Shown one piece after another: positions 53,431 to 63,712 of a stretch of DNA of 64,000 bases. The stretch's first letter is position 1, and the number at the start of each line of letters is the position of its first letter. The position numbers were made by a program, and so were the translations under genes. The notes beneath the pieces are model-generated. The model saw only the letters and a program-made list of their open reading frames with translations, had not been told where the DNA came from and made no database searches. Source of the stretch: Methylocapsa aurea. Its GTDB lineage: Bacteria; Pseudomonadota; Alphaproteobacteria; Rhizobiales; Beijerinckiaceae. The stretch is from the NCBI RefSeq assembly GCF_000746085.1, contig NZ_JQKO01000015.1:38569-102568 (forward strand), given 5' to 3'.

Positions 53431-55803
53431 ATGGGCAACTCAATTTCCACATACAGGGCATTTGCGGCCGCGCTTCTTGGCGGGACCGCGTTAAGTTGTC
53501 TCCTGCCCGGCCAGGGGGCGGAGGCCGCCTGCGTTGCGACGCCCGGCGCGACGCAGTTTGATGTCTCATGCACAGGCGCGACGGTCCTCCCGGCGCCAAT
53601 AACCTATACGGTGGGCCCAGCGGAGCCGGCTAGCGTCGCCGTTATCCTCGGCTCGGACGGGAATCCTGCGAGCGTCTCTTACACCACCACCGCCTCCGCG
53701 GCTTTCGCCTTGACGCTGCAAGGCGGCGCTGGAACTTTCGGCTCCATCGATACTGGAAATCTCGGCGCGCCGAGTTCGATCGTCGGCGCCACCGACGGCG
53801 TCGGCATTCAATCAACCAACGGCGCTTCGATCCTCATCGGACAAAATTCCGCGGGCGGCGCCGGCCTCAACGCCAATGTGACCGGCCAAAACGGCTACGG
53901 GATCCTCGCCCTCGCAGCGAGTTCCGGAGCGGTGTCGATCACAACGGCGCCGGGGACTCTGATCACGGGAACGGGCAGCGCCGCGATTTTTGCGCAAGTC
54001 GCCGACGGCAATGCGCAGGTCGTGTTCAATGGCGATGTCCTGACCACAAATTTCTCTGGTCAATATGATGTGGAAGTCTCTTCTACCGGGGCCGGCAATA
54101 TCACGATCGGCGGATCTGGAAACGCTCTCGCGGGCGGCATCTCCGCGGTAAGCTCCGGAACTGGCGGGATCATCATTCAAGGCTCCGGCAACACAACCGA
54201 TCTCGCCAATGGTCCGGGCATATTGGCCGAGATCACCAACGCGGCGAATAATTCGGCGATACAAATTGCGCGCGGGGGCTTCATCGTCGGCGCCCTCGAC
54301 GGCATTACCGCGACCACAGCAGGCGGCGGCGACATCACCATCGCCACCGCAGGGAATGTCACGGGTCTTGACGGATATGGCGTCAGCGCGGCGACGAATG
54401 GCGGACTGACGACAATCAATGTCGGCGCCGCAAGCACAATTTGGGGCTCGGCCGGCCCGCTCAACTTGTCCGGCACGTCGATCGTCAACAACGCCGGCGC
54501 GATCAGCTTCGTCAATGGCGTCGCCGCCAACACGATTTGGAATGCGACGACCCTCAATGGCCAGGGCGGCAGCTTGGCGATCGACGTGAATACGGCGTCA
54601 GCGGCCGCCGATCACCTGCAAGTGACGACCTTGAGCGGCGCCAACTCGATCCAGATTCATGCGATCGGCGCAGCGGGTCTCATCACCACTCCGATTCCGA
54701 TCCTCACCGCAGCCAATCTGGCGCCGGGCGCGACTGTCGCCGCGGCCTATAATCCCGGGCTCATCAATTACAGCGTCGTTCAGCAAACCCCGGGCGATTA
54801 TTTTCTCACCTCGCAAGTCAATGCGGGCGCGGCCGGAGCGACGCCGACCAGCATCAGCGCGATTCTCACGGCCCTCAACACTGGATTCTTTCAAAACGCC
54901 AGCGCTTTCGTCTCCGAACCGCCGAATCCCGAAAGAAACCAGATCAACGGCGGCCCGTGGATCCGAGTCGCCGCCGGACAAAACGATGTCAGTTCGATCG
55001 CCAGCGCGCAGAATCCCAACGGGATCACCAGCGCGCAGGAGAAGGTCCGCACCAGCTTCAATGGCTTTCAGACCGGCCTGGACCTCGGCGTCGCCAATGT
55101 CGAAGGGACAGGCTGGAATACGCATTTGGGCGTGACGGCCGGCCAAGTCCTGCTTCGCACCAACGACCTCTACGCAAACAACGTCAATAGCAATGTCCAG
55201 GTGCCCTTCATGGGCATCTATGGCGCGGTTACGGGACACGGCTTCTTCGGCGATTTTCTCATCCGGGAAGACTTCTATGGCATGAAACTCAACAATCCGG
55301 CCGCTTCCCTGGCCGGCTCGAATCTCAACGGAAAGGCCTTCGCCGCCAATGTCTCGGCCGGATACCGGTTCGATCTCCCATCGTCCTGGTTCGTCGAGCC
55401 CTCGGCCGCCTTCATGTATTCCAACCTCCATATCGACACCTTGCGGGTCGGCCTCGATTCCTCTCAAAATCTCGTTTTCGATCCCTTCGCGAGCAAGCTT
55501 GGCCGCTTTGGCGTGCGTGTTGGGACCACCGTTGTTCTCGATCGATTCCAGCTGGCGCTGCAGCCCTTCCTGTCCGGCAGCGTGTGGCGCGAATTCGCTG
55601 GCAGCACCGTCACCAATTTCAATGTCGGCCCGACGCTGGTTCCCCTGACCGACACAAGGATCGGGACATTCGGACAAATCGGGCTTGGCGTTTCCGGTCA
55701 GGTGCTGAATTCAGGCTTTCTCGGTTTCGTTCGCGGCGACTATCGTTTCGGCGCGAATATCACCGGCTATGCGCTCGTCGCCGGGCTTCGCTATCAGTTT
55801 TAG
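53431..55803 (+). CDS. Type V autotransporter
   Basis: 790 residues from MGNSISTYRAFAAALLGG, after GGGGGTGGG. Signal peptide to GAEAAC. A passenger of Gly/Ala/Asn-rich beta-helix repeats spans about 40-510 (GNITIGGSGNALAGGIS, NSAIQIARGGFIVGALDG). The C-terminal autotransporter barrel spans 530-790 and ends YALVAGLRYQF, the Phe-terminated outer-membrane signal. No protease motif was seen in the passenger. Its TAG is the first triplet of a palindromic repeat. Confidence 0.88.
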   Translation: MGNSISTYRAFAAALLGGTALSCLLPGQGAEAACVATPGATQFDVSCTGATVLPAPITYTVGPAEPASVAVILGSDGNPASVSYTTTASAAFALTLQGGAGTFGSIDTGNLGAPSSIVGATDGVGIQSTNGASILIGQNSAGGAGLNANVTGQNGYGILALAASSGAVSITTAPGTLITGTGSAAIFAQVADGNAQVVFNGDVLTTNFSGQYDVEVSSTGAGNITIGGSGNALAGGISAVSSGTGGIIIQGSGNTTDLANGPGILAEITNAANNSAIQIARGGFIVGALDGITATTAGGGDITIATAGNVTGLDGYGVSAATNGGLTTINVGAASTIWGSAGPLNLSGTSIVNNAGAISFVNGVAANTIWNATTLNGQGGSLAIDVNTASAAADHLQVTTLSGANSIQIHAIGAAGLITTPIPILTAANLAPGATVAAAYNPGLINYSVVQQTPGDYFLTSQVNAGAAGATPTSISAILTALNTGFFQNASAFVSEPPNPERNQINGGPWIRVAAGQNDVSSIASAQNPNGITSAQEKVRTSFNGFQTGLDLGVANVEGTGWNTHLGVTAGQVLLRTNDLYANNVNSNVQVPFMGIYGAVTGHGFFGDFLIREDFYGMKLNNPAASLAGSNLNGKAFAANVSAGYRFDLPSSWFVEPSAAFMYSNLHIDTLRVGLDSSQNLVFDPFASKLGRFGVRVGTTVVLDRFQLALQPFLSGSVWREFAGSTVTNFNVGPTLVPLTDTRIGTFGQIGLGVSGQVLNSGFLGFVRGDYRFGANITGYALVAGLRYQF

Positions 55804-55852
55804 AGCGCGTTCCGATTGGATGGCATCATCCAATCGATAAGAACTCGCTCCA
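55801..55852. repeat. Palindromic repeat overlapping autotransporter stop
   Basis: TAGAGCGCGTTCCGAT and ATCGATAAGAACTCGCTCCAG flank a perfect hairpin GATTGGATG-GCAT-CATCCAATC (55814-55835). Same family as the inner palindrome of 25342-25456 and 26695-26810. It supplies the stop codon and may act as the 3' hairpin of the mRNA. Confidence 0.75.
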
Positions 55853-55898
55853 GATCAATAAGCTGGAGCATGATCCGCGACGCCCCTGGATTAGAGGT

Positions 55899-57221
55899 TT
55901 AGCGCCCGGCGTCCGGATCGCTCTTTGCCTTTCGGAGCCTCGCCCAAAGCTCTAGCCGCTTGCTGAGTTCTTGTTCGAAACCCCGGCTTGTCGGCGAATA
56001 GAGCTTCCGGCGCCCGAGGGTTTCCGGCCAATAGTCCTGGCCGGAGAAGGCCTCGGGTTCATCATGGTCATAGGCGTAATTTTCGCCATAGCCTTCGCTT
56101 TTCATGAGCTTGGTCGGCGCATTGAGGATAATTTTGGGAGGAGTCAGTGACCCATGATCCTTGGCGAGCCGCGTCGCCGCCTTAAAGGCCGCATAAGCGG
56201 CGTTCGATTTCGGCGCTGTCGCGACATAGATGACCGCATTGGCGATCGCGAGTTCGCCTTCCGGCGAGCCCAGGAAATCATAGGCGTCCTTGGCTGCATT
56301 GGCGATGAACAGCGCCTGCGGATCGGCAAGGCCGATGTCTTCGACCGCCATCCGGACCACGCGCCTGGCGATGAACAAGGGCGCTTCGCCGGCGTCGAAC
56401 ATGCGCGCGAGGTAATAGAGCGCCGCGTCGGGATCCGAGCCCCGCACCGATTTATGCAATGCGCTGATGAGGTTGTAATGGCCTTCCTGCGCTTTGTCGT
56501 AGATCGGCGCGCGCCGCTGCACGATTTGAGCGAGCTTTTCCGCATCGAAGATCTCGCCCGGCGCCGAGGCGCGCCAGACCTCCTCGGCGAGGGTCAAAGC
56601 CGCGCGGCCATCGCCATCGGCCATTCTGACCAGCGCCGCCCGCGCCAGCGAATCGAGCGGCAGCGGCTTGCCTTCGAAGCTTTCCGCCCGCGCCAGCATT
56701 TTCTCGATCGCCGCTGCGTCGAGCGCCCGGAAAATCAATACGCTCGCCCGCGATAGCAGCGCGGAATTAAGTTCGAAGCTCGGGTTTTCGGTCGTCGCTC
56801 CGATCAAGGTGACGGAGCCGTCCTCCATCACCGGAAGAAAACTATCCTGTTGGGCCCGGTTGAAGCGATGGACCTCGTCAACGAAAAGCAATGTTCCGCG
56901 ACCTAATGCGCGCCGGCCCCTCGCCTCCTCGAAGATTTTTTTCAGATCGGCGACGCCAGAAAATATCGCGGAAATCTGGACAAAAGCGAATTTCGTCTCA
57001 TGCGCGAGCAACCGCGCGACCGTCGTCTTGCCGGTTCCCGGCGGCCCCCAGAAAATAAGGCTGCCAAGCGCGCCGGAAGCGATGCGCCGCGTCAGCGCGC
57101 CCTCCGGCCCAAGAAGATGGTCCTGACCGACGACTTCAGCGAGACTTTTTGGGCGCAGCCGGTCGGCAAGCGGATGCGGCGCGTCCTTCTCGAGACCGGC
57201 GGCGGCGAAAAGATCTGTCAT
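55899..57221 (-). CDS. rarA: Replication-associated recombination protein A
   Basis: AAA+ ATPase (MgsA) acting at stalled forks. 440 residues from MTDLFAAAGLEKDAPHPLADRLRPK. Walker A FWGPPGTGKTTVARLL, Walker B LLFVDEVHRFNR, sensor TLIGATTENPSF, and the C-terminal tetramerisation region GHYNLISALHKSVRGSDPDA. It lies 115 bases downstream of the Do protease, a Rhizobiales order. Confidence 0.95.
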   Translation of the reverse strand: MTDLFAAAGLEKDAPHPLADRLRPKSLAEVVGQDHLLGPEGALTRRIASGALGSLIFWGPPGTGKTTVARLLAHETKFAFVQISAIFSGVADLKKIFEEARGRRALGRGTLLFVDEVHRFNRAQQDSFLPVMEDGSVTLIGATTENPSFELNSALLSRASVLIFRALDAAAIEKMLARAESFEGKPLPLDSLARAALVRMADGDGRAALTLAEEVWRASAPGEIFDAEKLAQIVQRRAPIYDKAQEGHYNLISALHKSVRGSDPDAALYYLARMFDAGEAPLFIARRVVRMAVEDIGLADPQALFIANAAKDAYDFLGSPEGELAIANAVIYVATAPKSNAAYAAFKAATRLAKDHGSLTPPKIILNAPTKLMKSEGYGENYAYDHDEPEAFSGQDYWPETLGRRKLYSPTSRGFEQELSKRLELWARLRKAKSDPDAGR

Positions 57222-57336
57222 ATCGCCTGCAATCGGGGCTGGAGCATGAGCCACAAAAGGCTGCGTTAAAGCAAAATGCGGCCGTCGGCTTTCGGGTGAA
57301 ATGTTGCAGGACCGAAACGTGAAGTCCAGCCTGCGC

Positions 57337-58764
57337 TCAACCGCCAAGCACCGTCGTTATGAACTCGCCGCCGCGCTCGATCGTCAATTTCCAATAGGGA
57401 TGCCTGTCGCTGGTCGCCCTTTCTATGTCGCGCGTCAGCGCAATCTTGGCGTCGTTGACGGTGAGAATCACATCGCCTTTCTTGAAATTGACCGCTGCCG
57501 CCGGAGTGCCGTCCTCGACCTCGCTGATGACGACGCCTTCGCTCACGCCGCGGATCGAAAACTCTTCCGACACGGCCGGCGACAAATTGATCAAAGTCGC
57601 GCCCGCAAAGGGCGAATTGCCTTGCGGCTTGATCGGTTCGCGCGCCGGCGTTTCCGGCGCGGCCGTTAGCTTGACGGCGGCAGAAACCGGCCGGCCATTT
57701 CGAAAAAGAGACAGGGACGCGATTCCGCCCAAGGGCTTCGTCGCCATCCGATAGCCCAGGCTCTCAGGATCATCGACGCTCAGCCCATCGATGGCGGTAA
57801 TGAGATCGCCGCGCTTTATGCCCGCTTCCGCCGCCGGACCGCCCAAAGAAATGTCGGTGACGAGGGCTCCAGATGGTCTGTCGAGGCCGAGGGAATCGGC
57901 AATTTCTTTTGAAACGATCTGCAGACTGGCGCCAAGCCACGGCCGCCGCACTTGCCGGCCTCCCCCTTTTGCGGCGGCGACGACAATTTTCACCATATTG
58001 ACCGGGATCGCAAAACCGATTCCGACCGAACCGCCCGATTGCGAAAAGATTGCCGAATTGATGCCAGCCAACCGCGCCTTCATATCGATGAGGGCGCCGC
58101 CGGAATTGCCCGGATTGATCGCCGCGTCGGTCTGAATGAAAAAGCCATAGTCGGAGATGCCGACCTGAGTGCGCGCCAGAGCCGAGACGATCCCCTGCGT
58201 TACGGTCTGCCCGACCCCGAAAGGATTGCCAATGGCGAGAACAATGTCTCCGACCTCCAGAACATCGGAATCGCCCAAATCCAGCACCGGGAAATTAGAG
58301 CCCTCCTTCAGCCGCAAAACGGCGAGGTCCGTGCGCTGATCGCGCAAGATGATTTCGGCGGCGAACTCGCGCTTGTCCGCGAGTGCAACTTTCACGTCAG
58401 TCATCCCTTCGATGACATGATGATTAGTAACGACGAGACCTGAGGGATCGACCAGCACTCCCGAGCCAAGCGACTGCGCGGTAGGCCCCCCCGGCCGCGA
58501 ATTGCCGCCATCGCCGAAGAAACGGCGAAAAACCGGATCGTCGAAAAGAGGATTGCGCGGACGTCGGTCCGTCCGCGACGCATAAACGTTGACGACGGCG
58601 GGTTGGGCCTTTTTGACGATCTGCGCAAAGGACAGGAGGAGTTCGCCTCTTGTCTCCGGCGGCTGACGCAGAACCTCCGCGCGAAGGATATCGGGTCCGA
58701 GCAGACCCGCGAGCGCTAGAAATGACGCAGCAATGACTTGGAGGAAATGGCGGAAGGTTTTCAT
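57337..58764 (-). CDS. Do-family periplasmic serine protease
   Basis: 475 residues with signal peptide. The trypsin-like domain has catalytic His (VTNHHVIEG), Asp (RDQRTDLAVLRL) and Ser (INPGNSGGALIDM). Two PDZ domains follow (VTDISLGGPAAEAGIKRGDLI; VVISEVEDGTPAAAVNFKKGDVI). DegP/DegQ-type quality control in the periplasm. Between rplQ and rarA. Confidence 0.93.
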   Translation of the reverse strand: MKTFRHFLQVIAASFLALAGLLGPDILRAEVLRQPPETRGELLLSFAQIVKKAQPAVVNVYASRTDRRPRNPLFDDPVFRRFFGDGGNSRPGGPTAQSLGSGVLVDPSGLVVTNHHVIEGMTDVKVALADKREFAAEIILRDQRTDLAVLRLKEGSNFPVLDLGDSDVLEVGDIVLAIGNPFGVGQTVTQGIVSALARTQVGISDYGFFIQTDAAINPGNSGGALIDMKARLAGINSAIFSQSGGSVGIGFAIPVNMVKIVVAAAKGGGRQVRRPWLGASLQIVSKEIADSLGLDRPSGALVTDISLGGPAAEAGIKRGDLITAIDGLSVDDPESLGYRMATKPLGGIASLSLFRNGRPVSAAVKLTAAPETPAREPIKPQGNSPFAGATLINLSPAVSEEFSIRGVSEGVVISEVEDGTPAAAVNFKKGDVILTVNDAKIALTRDIERATSDRHPYWKLTIERGGEFITTVLGG

Positions 58765-59130
58765 GGATCGCTCCGGACCATCCAGTTTAAGCCCTCTCGG
58801 ATCATTTTCAAGCGACGCGGAGACAGGTTTGCGTCAAGAAAACTCTTACAAAACAAACCCCTAATGGGCTTCCGAATGGGATGGATCCATCTAACCGAAG
58901 GATTCACTCAAATTTGAAAAGTTCGCGTATGTCGTAATCAAAAAAGTCGATCAACTTCTTTCTCAACTCTGGCTTGGCGTTGGTTCAAAGCGCCGAACGC
59001 AAGGCGAAGCCGTAAAAAAAGCCTTGGGCGGCTGCGGCGCATCTGCACGCGGCGAACGGGCGTCCCGTTCCTTCGATCGCGCTTAGGAGCGCGATCGAAT
59101 CCTAGGGGACGGACCGTCCTTAGTCATGCT
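58765..59130. other. rplQ-to-protease gap with three hairpins
   Basis: 365 bases. After rplQ (minus strand) come a perfect 12-bp stem with 4-base loop (59072-59099), a 7-bp stem (59054-59070) and a small stem followed by seven U (59014-59034, minus strand). The rest holds the protease promoter and a CATCAAGAAAA-like repeat piece near 58830. Confidence 0.55.
59014..59099 (-). terminator. Tandem hairpins after the alpha operon
   Basis: TTCGATCGCGCT-TAGG-AGCGCGATCGAA (perfect, symmetrical) and GAACGGG-CGT-CCCGTTC are adjacent. On the minus strand they are followed by AGCC...GGCTTTTTTT. Together they plausibly end transcription of rpsM-rpsK-rpoA-rplQ. Confidence 0.6.
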
Positions 59131-59550
59131 TCAGGCCGCGGCCTCTTCATCCCCGCCCAAGACGGGACCGGAATCCTTGCCCTTCGCCTCGACGTCGCGA
59201 TCGACGAATTCGATCACCGCCATAGGAGCATTGTCGCCATAGCGGAATCCCGCCTTCAAGACGCGAATATAGCCGCCGTGACGCTCCTTGTAGCGCGGCG
59301 CGAGGACCGAAAACAGCTTTCCGACGAGCGCGACATCCTTGATCTGGGCAATCGCCTGCCGACGCGCGTGAAGGTCGCCGCGCTTGCCGAGCGTGATGAG
59401 CTTTTCCACGATCGGCCGCAGATCCTTCGCCTTCGGCAGCGTCGTGACGATCTGCTCATGCTTGATGAGCGCTTGGCTCATATTGGCGAACATCGCTTTC
59501 CGATGTTCGTGCGTGCGGCCGAAGCGGCGCTTTGCGTGTCCGTGATACAT
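59131..59550 (-). CDS. rplQ: 50S ribosomal protein L17
   Basis: 139 residues. [48 protein letters not shown] and [25 protein letters not shown] are L17 signatures; the acidic tail [12 protein letters not shown] is common in Rhizobiales. GGAGAG precedes the ATG. Last gene of the alpha operon. Confidence 0.97.
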   Translation of the reverse strand: MYHGHAKRRFGRTHEHRKAMFANMSQALIKHEQIVTTLPKAKDLRPIVEKLITLGKRGDLHARRQAIAQIKDVALVGKLFSVLAPRYKERHGGYIRVLKAGFRYGDNAPMAVIEFVDRDVEAKGKDSGPVLGGDEEAAA

Positions 59551-59770
59551 GGCTCTCTCCGTTGATTATGCGGCCGCCGTGCCAAGGTACGGCCGGTTCC
59601 CACGTTTCCCATCGCGCTTTTCAAGCTGCGCCGGGGCGGGATCAGGTTGTCCAGAGAACGATCTAGAGCCCGGCGCGAAAATGGGCCTGGCTGTTGGAAT
59701 CGCGCTCCAGTTCTTTATCTTGATGCGCTTTCCTGACGCGAACCGGCGAACGCTTCGCTCGAAAATGCCT
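59551..59770. other. rpoA-rplQ spacer
   Basis: 220 bases between two co-oriented genes, longer than usual. No strong hairpin or gene recognised. Confidence 0.4.
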
Positions 59771-60787
59771 CTAGTAATGTTCCTCGAAACGCTTGGCGAG
59801 TTCGTCAATATTGTCCGGCGGCCAGCCGGTGACCTCCATGCCAAGATGCAGGCCCATCTGAGCCAGCACTTCCTTGATCTCATTCAACGACTTGCGCCCG
59901 AAATTCGGGGTGCGGAGCATTTCCGCTTCGCTCTTTTGAATAAGGTCGCCGATATAGACGATATTGTCGTTCTTCAGGCAATTGGCTGAACGGACCGACA
60001 ATTCGAGTTCGTCGACCTTCTTCAGCAGCGCAGGATTGAAGGCGAGTTCGGGGATCGACGGGGTCGTCTCGACGCGGCGCGGCTCTTCGAAATTGACGAA
60101 GACATTGAGCTGATCCTGCAGGATGCGCGCGGAAAAGGCGACGGCGTCTTCCGGCGACAGCGATCCGTTGGTTTCCACCTGAATGGTCAGCTTGTCGTAA
60201 TCGAGAATCTGGCCTTCGCGGGTGTTTTCGACGCGATAGCTCACTTTTTTGACCGGCGAATAGAGGCTGTCGATCGGGATCAAGCCGATCGGCGCGTCCT
60301 CGGCGCGGTTACGGTCCGCCGCGACATAGCCCTTGCCGGAGTTGACGGTGAATTCCATCCGGATCTCGGCGCCCTCGTCGAGGGTGCAAATGACAAGGCC
60401 GGGATTGAGGATCGAAATATCGCCGACGGTCGCGATATCGCCGGCGGTGACCTTGCCGGGACCCTGCTTCTTCAAAATCATGCGCTTGGGGCCATCGCCC
60501 GGCATCTTGATCGCGATGTCCTTGATATTGAGGACAATATCGGTGACGTCCTCGCGCACGCCGGGGATCGACGAAAATTCATGCAAGACGCCATCGATAT
60601 GGACCGACGTAATCGCCGCGCCCTGCAGCGACGACAATAAAATGCGGCGCAGGGCGTTGCCCAAGGTCAGGCCAAAGCCGCGCTCCAGCGGCTCGGCCAC
60701 GATCGTCGCCAAGCGCCTTGGATCGTCACCCGAGGCGACCTCGAGCTTATTCGGCTTGATGAGCTCCTGCCAATTCTTTTGAATCAC
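59771..60787 (-). CDS. rpoA: RNA polymerase subunit alpha
   Basis: 338 residues, start GTG at 60787 ([16 protein letters not shown]). N-terminal dimerisation domain: [29 protein letters not shown]-terminal domain: [52 protein letters not shown]. Essential. Confidence 0.98.
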   Translation of the reverse strand: MIQKNWQELIKPNKLEVASGDDPRRLATIVAEPLERGFGLTLGNALRRILLSSLQGAAITSVHIDGVLHEFSSIPGVREDVTDIVLNIKDIAIKMPGDGPKRMILKKQGPGKVTAGDIATVGDISILNPGLVICTLDEGAEIRMEFTVNSGKGYVAADRNRAEDAPIGLIPIDSLYSPVKKVSYRVENTREGQILDYDKLTIQVETNGSLSPEDAVAFSARILQDQLNVFVNFEEPRRVETTPSIPELAFNPALLKKVDELELSVRSANCLKNDNIVYIGDLIQKSEAEMLRTPNFGRKSLNEIKEVLAQMGLHLGMEVTGWPPDNIDELAKRFEEHY

Positions 60788-60888
60788 GACGGCGCCTTTC
60801 CTCGATGCAAAGGCGCCGGCCGGGCGCCTTGCGATTTATGCCGAAATGAAAGCCAAACGGAACTTCGAGACCGCCAGCCCCTTCGCGC

Positions 60889-61278
60889 TCAAACGCGCCG
60901 CCGCTTGCGGGGACGGCAGCCATTGTGCGGGATCGGGGTGACGTCGCGAATGGAGGTCACGGTGAAGCCCGCGGCCTGCAAAGCGCGCAAAGCCGATTCG
61001 CGGCCGGACCCAGGTCCAGACACCTCGACTTCGAGGGTGCGCATCCCATGCTCGGCTGCTTTTCTGGCGCAATCCTCCGCCGCCATTTGCGCCGCGTAAG
61101 GCGTCGACTTGCGCGAACCCTTGAACCCCATGGTCCCCGCCGAGGACCACGAGATCGTATTGCCTTGCGCGTCGGTGATCGTAATCATCGTATTGTTAAA
61201 GGTCGAATTCACATGCGCCACGCCGGACACGATGTTCTTGCGCTCGCGGCGGCGAACGCGGGTAGCCTCTTTTGCCAT
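60889..61278 (-). CDS. rpsK: 30S ribosomal protein S11
   Basis: 129 residues. [46 protein letters not shown] and [18 protein letters not shown] are conserved S11 segments. Confidence 0.98.
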   Translation of the reverse strand: MAKEATRVRRRERKNIVSGVAHVNSTFNNTMITITDAQGNTISWSSAGTMGFKGSRKSTPYAAQMAAEDCARKAAEHGMRTLEVEVSGPGSGRESALRALQAAGFTVTSIRDVTPIPHNGCRPRKRRRV

Positions 61279-61360
61279 GGTCTCTTTCCTTCAAGCGCGC
61301 CCGTAATGCCAGGCGCTCGGGATCTTTGTAATTGTTGCGGCGACGCTGGACGCGTCCGCT

Positions 61361-61729
61361 TTACTTCTTCTTGCCGGCGATGGGCTTCGCCTTGCCCTTG
61401 CGGGTGCGCGCATTGGTATGGGTGCGCTGGCCGCGAACCGGCAATTGGCGCCGGTGACGGAGGCCGCGATAGCAGCCAAGATCCATCAGGCGCTTGATGT
61501 TGATGGCGACCTCGCGGCGAAGATCGCCTTCCACCATATAATCCCGGTCGATGGTCTCGCGGATCTGCAAGACTTCCGAGTCGGTCAATTCGGCGACGCG
61601 CCGCTCGGCGGGGATATTGACCTTTTCGCAAATTTCCTCGGCCTTCCTGGGACCGATGCCATGAATATATTGAAGTGCGATCACGACCCGCTTATTGGTC
61701 GGTATATTGACGCCTGCGATACGAGCCAA
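61361..61729 (-). CDS. rpsM: 30S ribosomal protein S13, TTG start
   Basis: 122 residues. [25 protein letters not shown], and [28 protein letters not shown] at the C-terminus. The start is TTG, fixed because a TGA stop lies two codons upstream and GGAG is about nine bases before. First gene of the alpha operon here, with no adk or secY upstream. Confidence 0.95.
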   Translation of the reverse strand: MARIAGVNIPTNKRVVIALQYIHGIGPRKAEEICEKVNIPAERRVAELTDSEVLQIRETIDRDYMVEGDLRREVAINIKRLMDLGCYRGLRHRRQLPVRGQRTHTNARTRKGKAKPIAGKKK

Positions 61730-62064
61730 AACTCATTACTCCATTTGGGCCGCGCGAGTTTGAAGGCCAGGCGGCGGAATGTTCGCCCCGCGTCCGGTGG
61801 AGGCCGGCCCTTGCGAAGCGCCCGACAAAAGCAGACCGGCGACCTAAACGGCAAGGCCCCGGAAACGCTCGTCTCAGGCTGGAAGCGGTCTCGATAGCCG
61901 ATCGCGCCGGCCGCGTCAACTGCCTGTCGCTGTTGCGGCGCACTCTCGGCGCGCCGGATCGCGGCTGATAATCGCCCTGCCCTCCCGCAAACCATGCTGT
62001 TGCATTCGCCGATTGTTTGCGCCATATAGCCCAAGCCAGCGGGTTTTTCGCCTCTGGCGCGGAT
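61730..62064. other. Region upstream of rpsM
   Basis: 334 bases between rpsM (minus) and tRNA-Gly (plus). No remnant of adk or secY recognised. It must hold an operon promoter, not assigned. Confidence 0.45.
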
Positions 62065-62139
62065 GCGGGTGTAGCTCAGGGGTAGAGCACAACCTTGCCA
62101 AGGTTGGGGTCGAGGGTTCGAATCCCTTCGCCCGCTCCA
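62065..62139 (+). tRNA. tRNA-Gly (anticodon GCC)
   Basis: 75 bases including TCCA. Acceptor GCGGGTG/CGCCCGC, D loop GCTCAGGGGTAGAGC, anticodon loop TTGCCAA giving GCC, T loop TTCGAAT. Confidence 0.96.
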
Positions 62140-62170
62140 AAATATCTTATATATTTCAAGCTATTAAAAG

Positions 62171-62192
62171 CGGCCCCCTCGGGGCCGTTTTT
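62171..62192 (+). terminator. Terminator after tRNA-Gly
   Basis: CGGCCCC-CT(C)-GGGGCCG stem followed by TTTTTG. Classical rho-independent structure. Confidence 0.8.
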
Positions 62193-62727
62193 GCTTACAC
62201 GATCGACTTGCGGCCTCACTGTAAGCGCCTTGTAAGCAAATGGGATCGAAGTTTCGGCTCCGATGGCGCACTTCAGATGGTGGGCGGACGACAACTTCGT
62301 GGGCCGGTAGCCGTCGGGAGACAGCCAAACCGACGAGACTGCGCATCAAACTGAAGACCGAGATCCATGGTCGTCTTGCCCTTCTTCGGAGCTCGACGAA
62401 GGGCAGCATGCTTGCCGATAACCTCTGCAGGTGACAAGCAGCCAAATTGTATCGGGCGAGATGCACTTCGAAGGCACGGCAACTCGATGAAGGCCGCGCA
62501 CGGTCCATCAAGACGACGAAGAACGACGAGTTAATTAGCTGCATCGGATGCATGTTTTAGCAGCGCGGCTGACGCACGATGCCGACCATGGAAAGACTGC
62601 TCTGTATGGTGGTTTCGTGGAGCGTCTTGGAGTACCTCGAACAGGAGGACATTGCCGCGTTTTTGCCAGAATATATATACCATATAATAAATATAAATTA
62701 TGAATATATAACCCAGGACGCTGGCGC
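62193..62727. other. Decayed accessory DNA with AT-rich promoter-like tract
   Basis: No intact gene seen; frames here show no family features. 62669-62710 is almost pure A/T (ATATATATACCATATAATAA and onward) and lies just before the LysR start, so it is probably its promoter or a silencer binding site. Confidence 0.5.
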
Positions 62728-63685
62728 ATGGTCAACCTTGTCTCGATCTCCCAGGCGCTCCTGGTCGCCGAGCATCTCAGCTTCAGCCGTGCGGCGCAGG
62801 CCCTGGGCATCCGGCAGTCGGCCGTGAGCCGGCGGGTGCGGGCGCTGGAGGATAAGCTCGGCGTTTCCCTATTCGAGCGCGACGCGAACGGCATCCGGCT
62901 GACAGAGGCTGGGCGTCGGTTTCTGGACCGGTCGCGTTCGGCATTGGCCGAGATCGATCACGCAGTGAAGGCCGCCGCCAATGCCGGGCGCGGCGCTGAG
63001 GGCGCAATACGAATCGGGATCCTGTCGTTGCTGTCGGGCGGTTTCGTGCGCGAGTTGGTTCGCACTTATCGCGAAACGCATCCGGCGATCGCCATCGATA
63101 TCGTCGAGGGCTCCGCAAGCGAGCACCTGACCCGGATCAGCGAGCGTCTACTCGACATTGCTTTCGTCACCGGGACCCCATCGATGCCACTGCGATACCA
63201 TCGTCCTGTGGGAGGCTCGCGTCTTCGCTGTCCTGCCGGCGCGGCATCACCTCGCCGACGAAGACAAAGTCGGTTGGGAGGCGCTGACGGACGAGCGCTT
63301 CATCGTCAGCCGCGATGCGCCTGGCCCGGAAATCCATGACTATATCGTCCAGCGGCTGGCGGATCTCAGGCATAGTCGGGCGGTCGAGCGCTATGGCGTC
63401 GGCCGCGAGACTTTGATGCATCTGGTCGGGCTTAACTTCGGCATCACCCTGATCAGTGAAGCGGGGACGGCGACGCGCTATCCTGACGTTGTCTTCCGGC
63501 CCCTTGCGACATCAGCGGATATATTACCGTACAGCGCCGTCTGGCTGCCGGGAAACGACAATCCGGCGCTTCGGCGTCTTCTCAGTCTGGCCCGGTCGTT
63601 GTCGTCGGGCCGGCCGGCTCCGCAGGGGCCGGAGATTGCTTCCTATTATTCCGCGCTTTCGCAAAGACGCGGTCACTCGCGATGA
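62728..63685 (+). pseudogene. LysR-family regulator, frameshifted
   Basis: Frame 1 (62728 to about 63195) has an HTH: SISQALLVAEHLSFSRAAQAL, AVSRRVRALEDKLGVSLFERD, and the start of the effector domain (EGAIRIGILSLLSGG). A second frame takes over near 63185-63200 (CDTIVLWEARVFAVLPARHHLADED) and runs to 63685 with GVGRETLMHLVGLNFGITLISEAG. One net base change near GCCACTGCGAT would rejoin them. Real decay or a sequencing error. Confidence 0.8.
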
Positions 63686-63712
63686 AGCGGGGCAACAGCC
63701 AGAGTTTTTCAC

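Noticed and set aside
54598..55677. 359-codon frame antisense to the autotransporter
   Set aside because: Shadow of the barrel domain; composition is a mirror of the repeats.
62164..62553. Minus-strand frame of 129 codons after tRNA-Gly
   Set aside because: Overlaps the tRNA terminator and has no family features; considered a transposase remnant but no motif supports it.
62728..63685. Programmed frameshifting in the LysR gene
   Set aside because: No slippery heptamer or downstream pseudoknot seen at the junction, and LysR genes are not known to use it.
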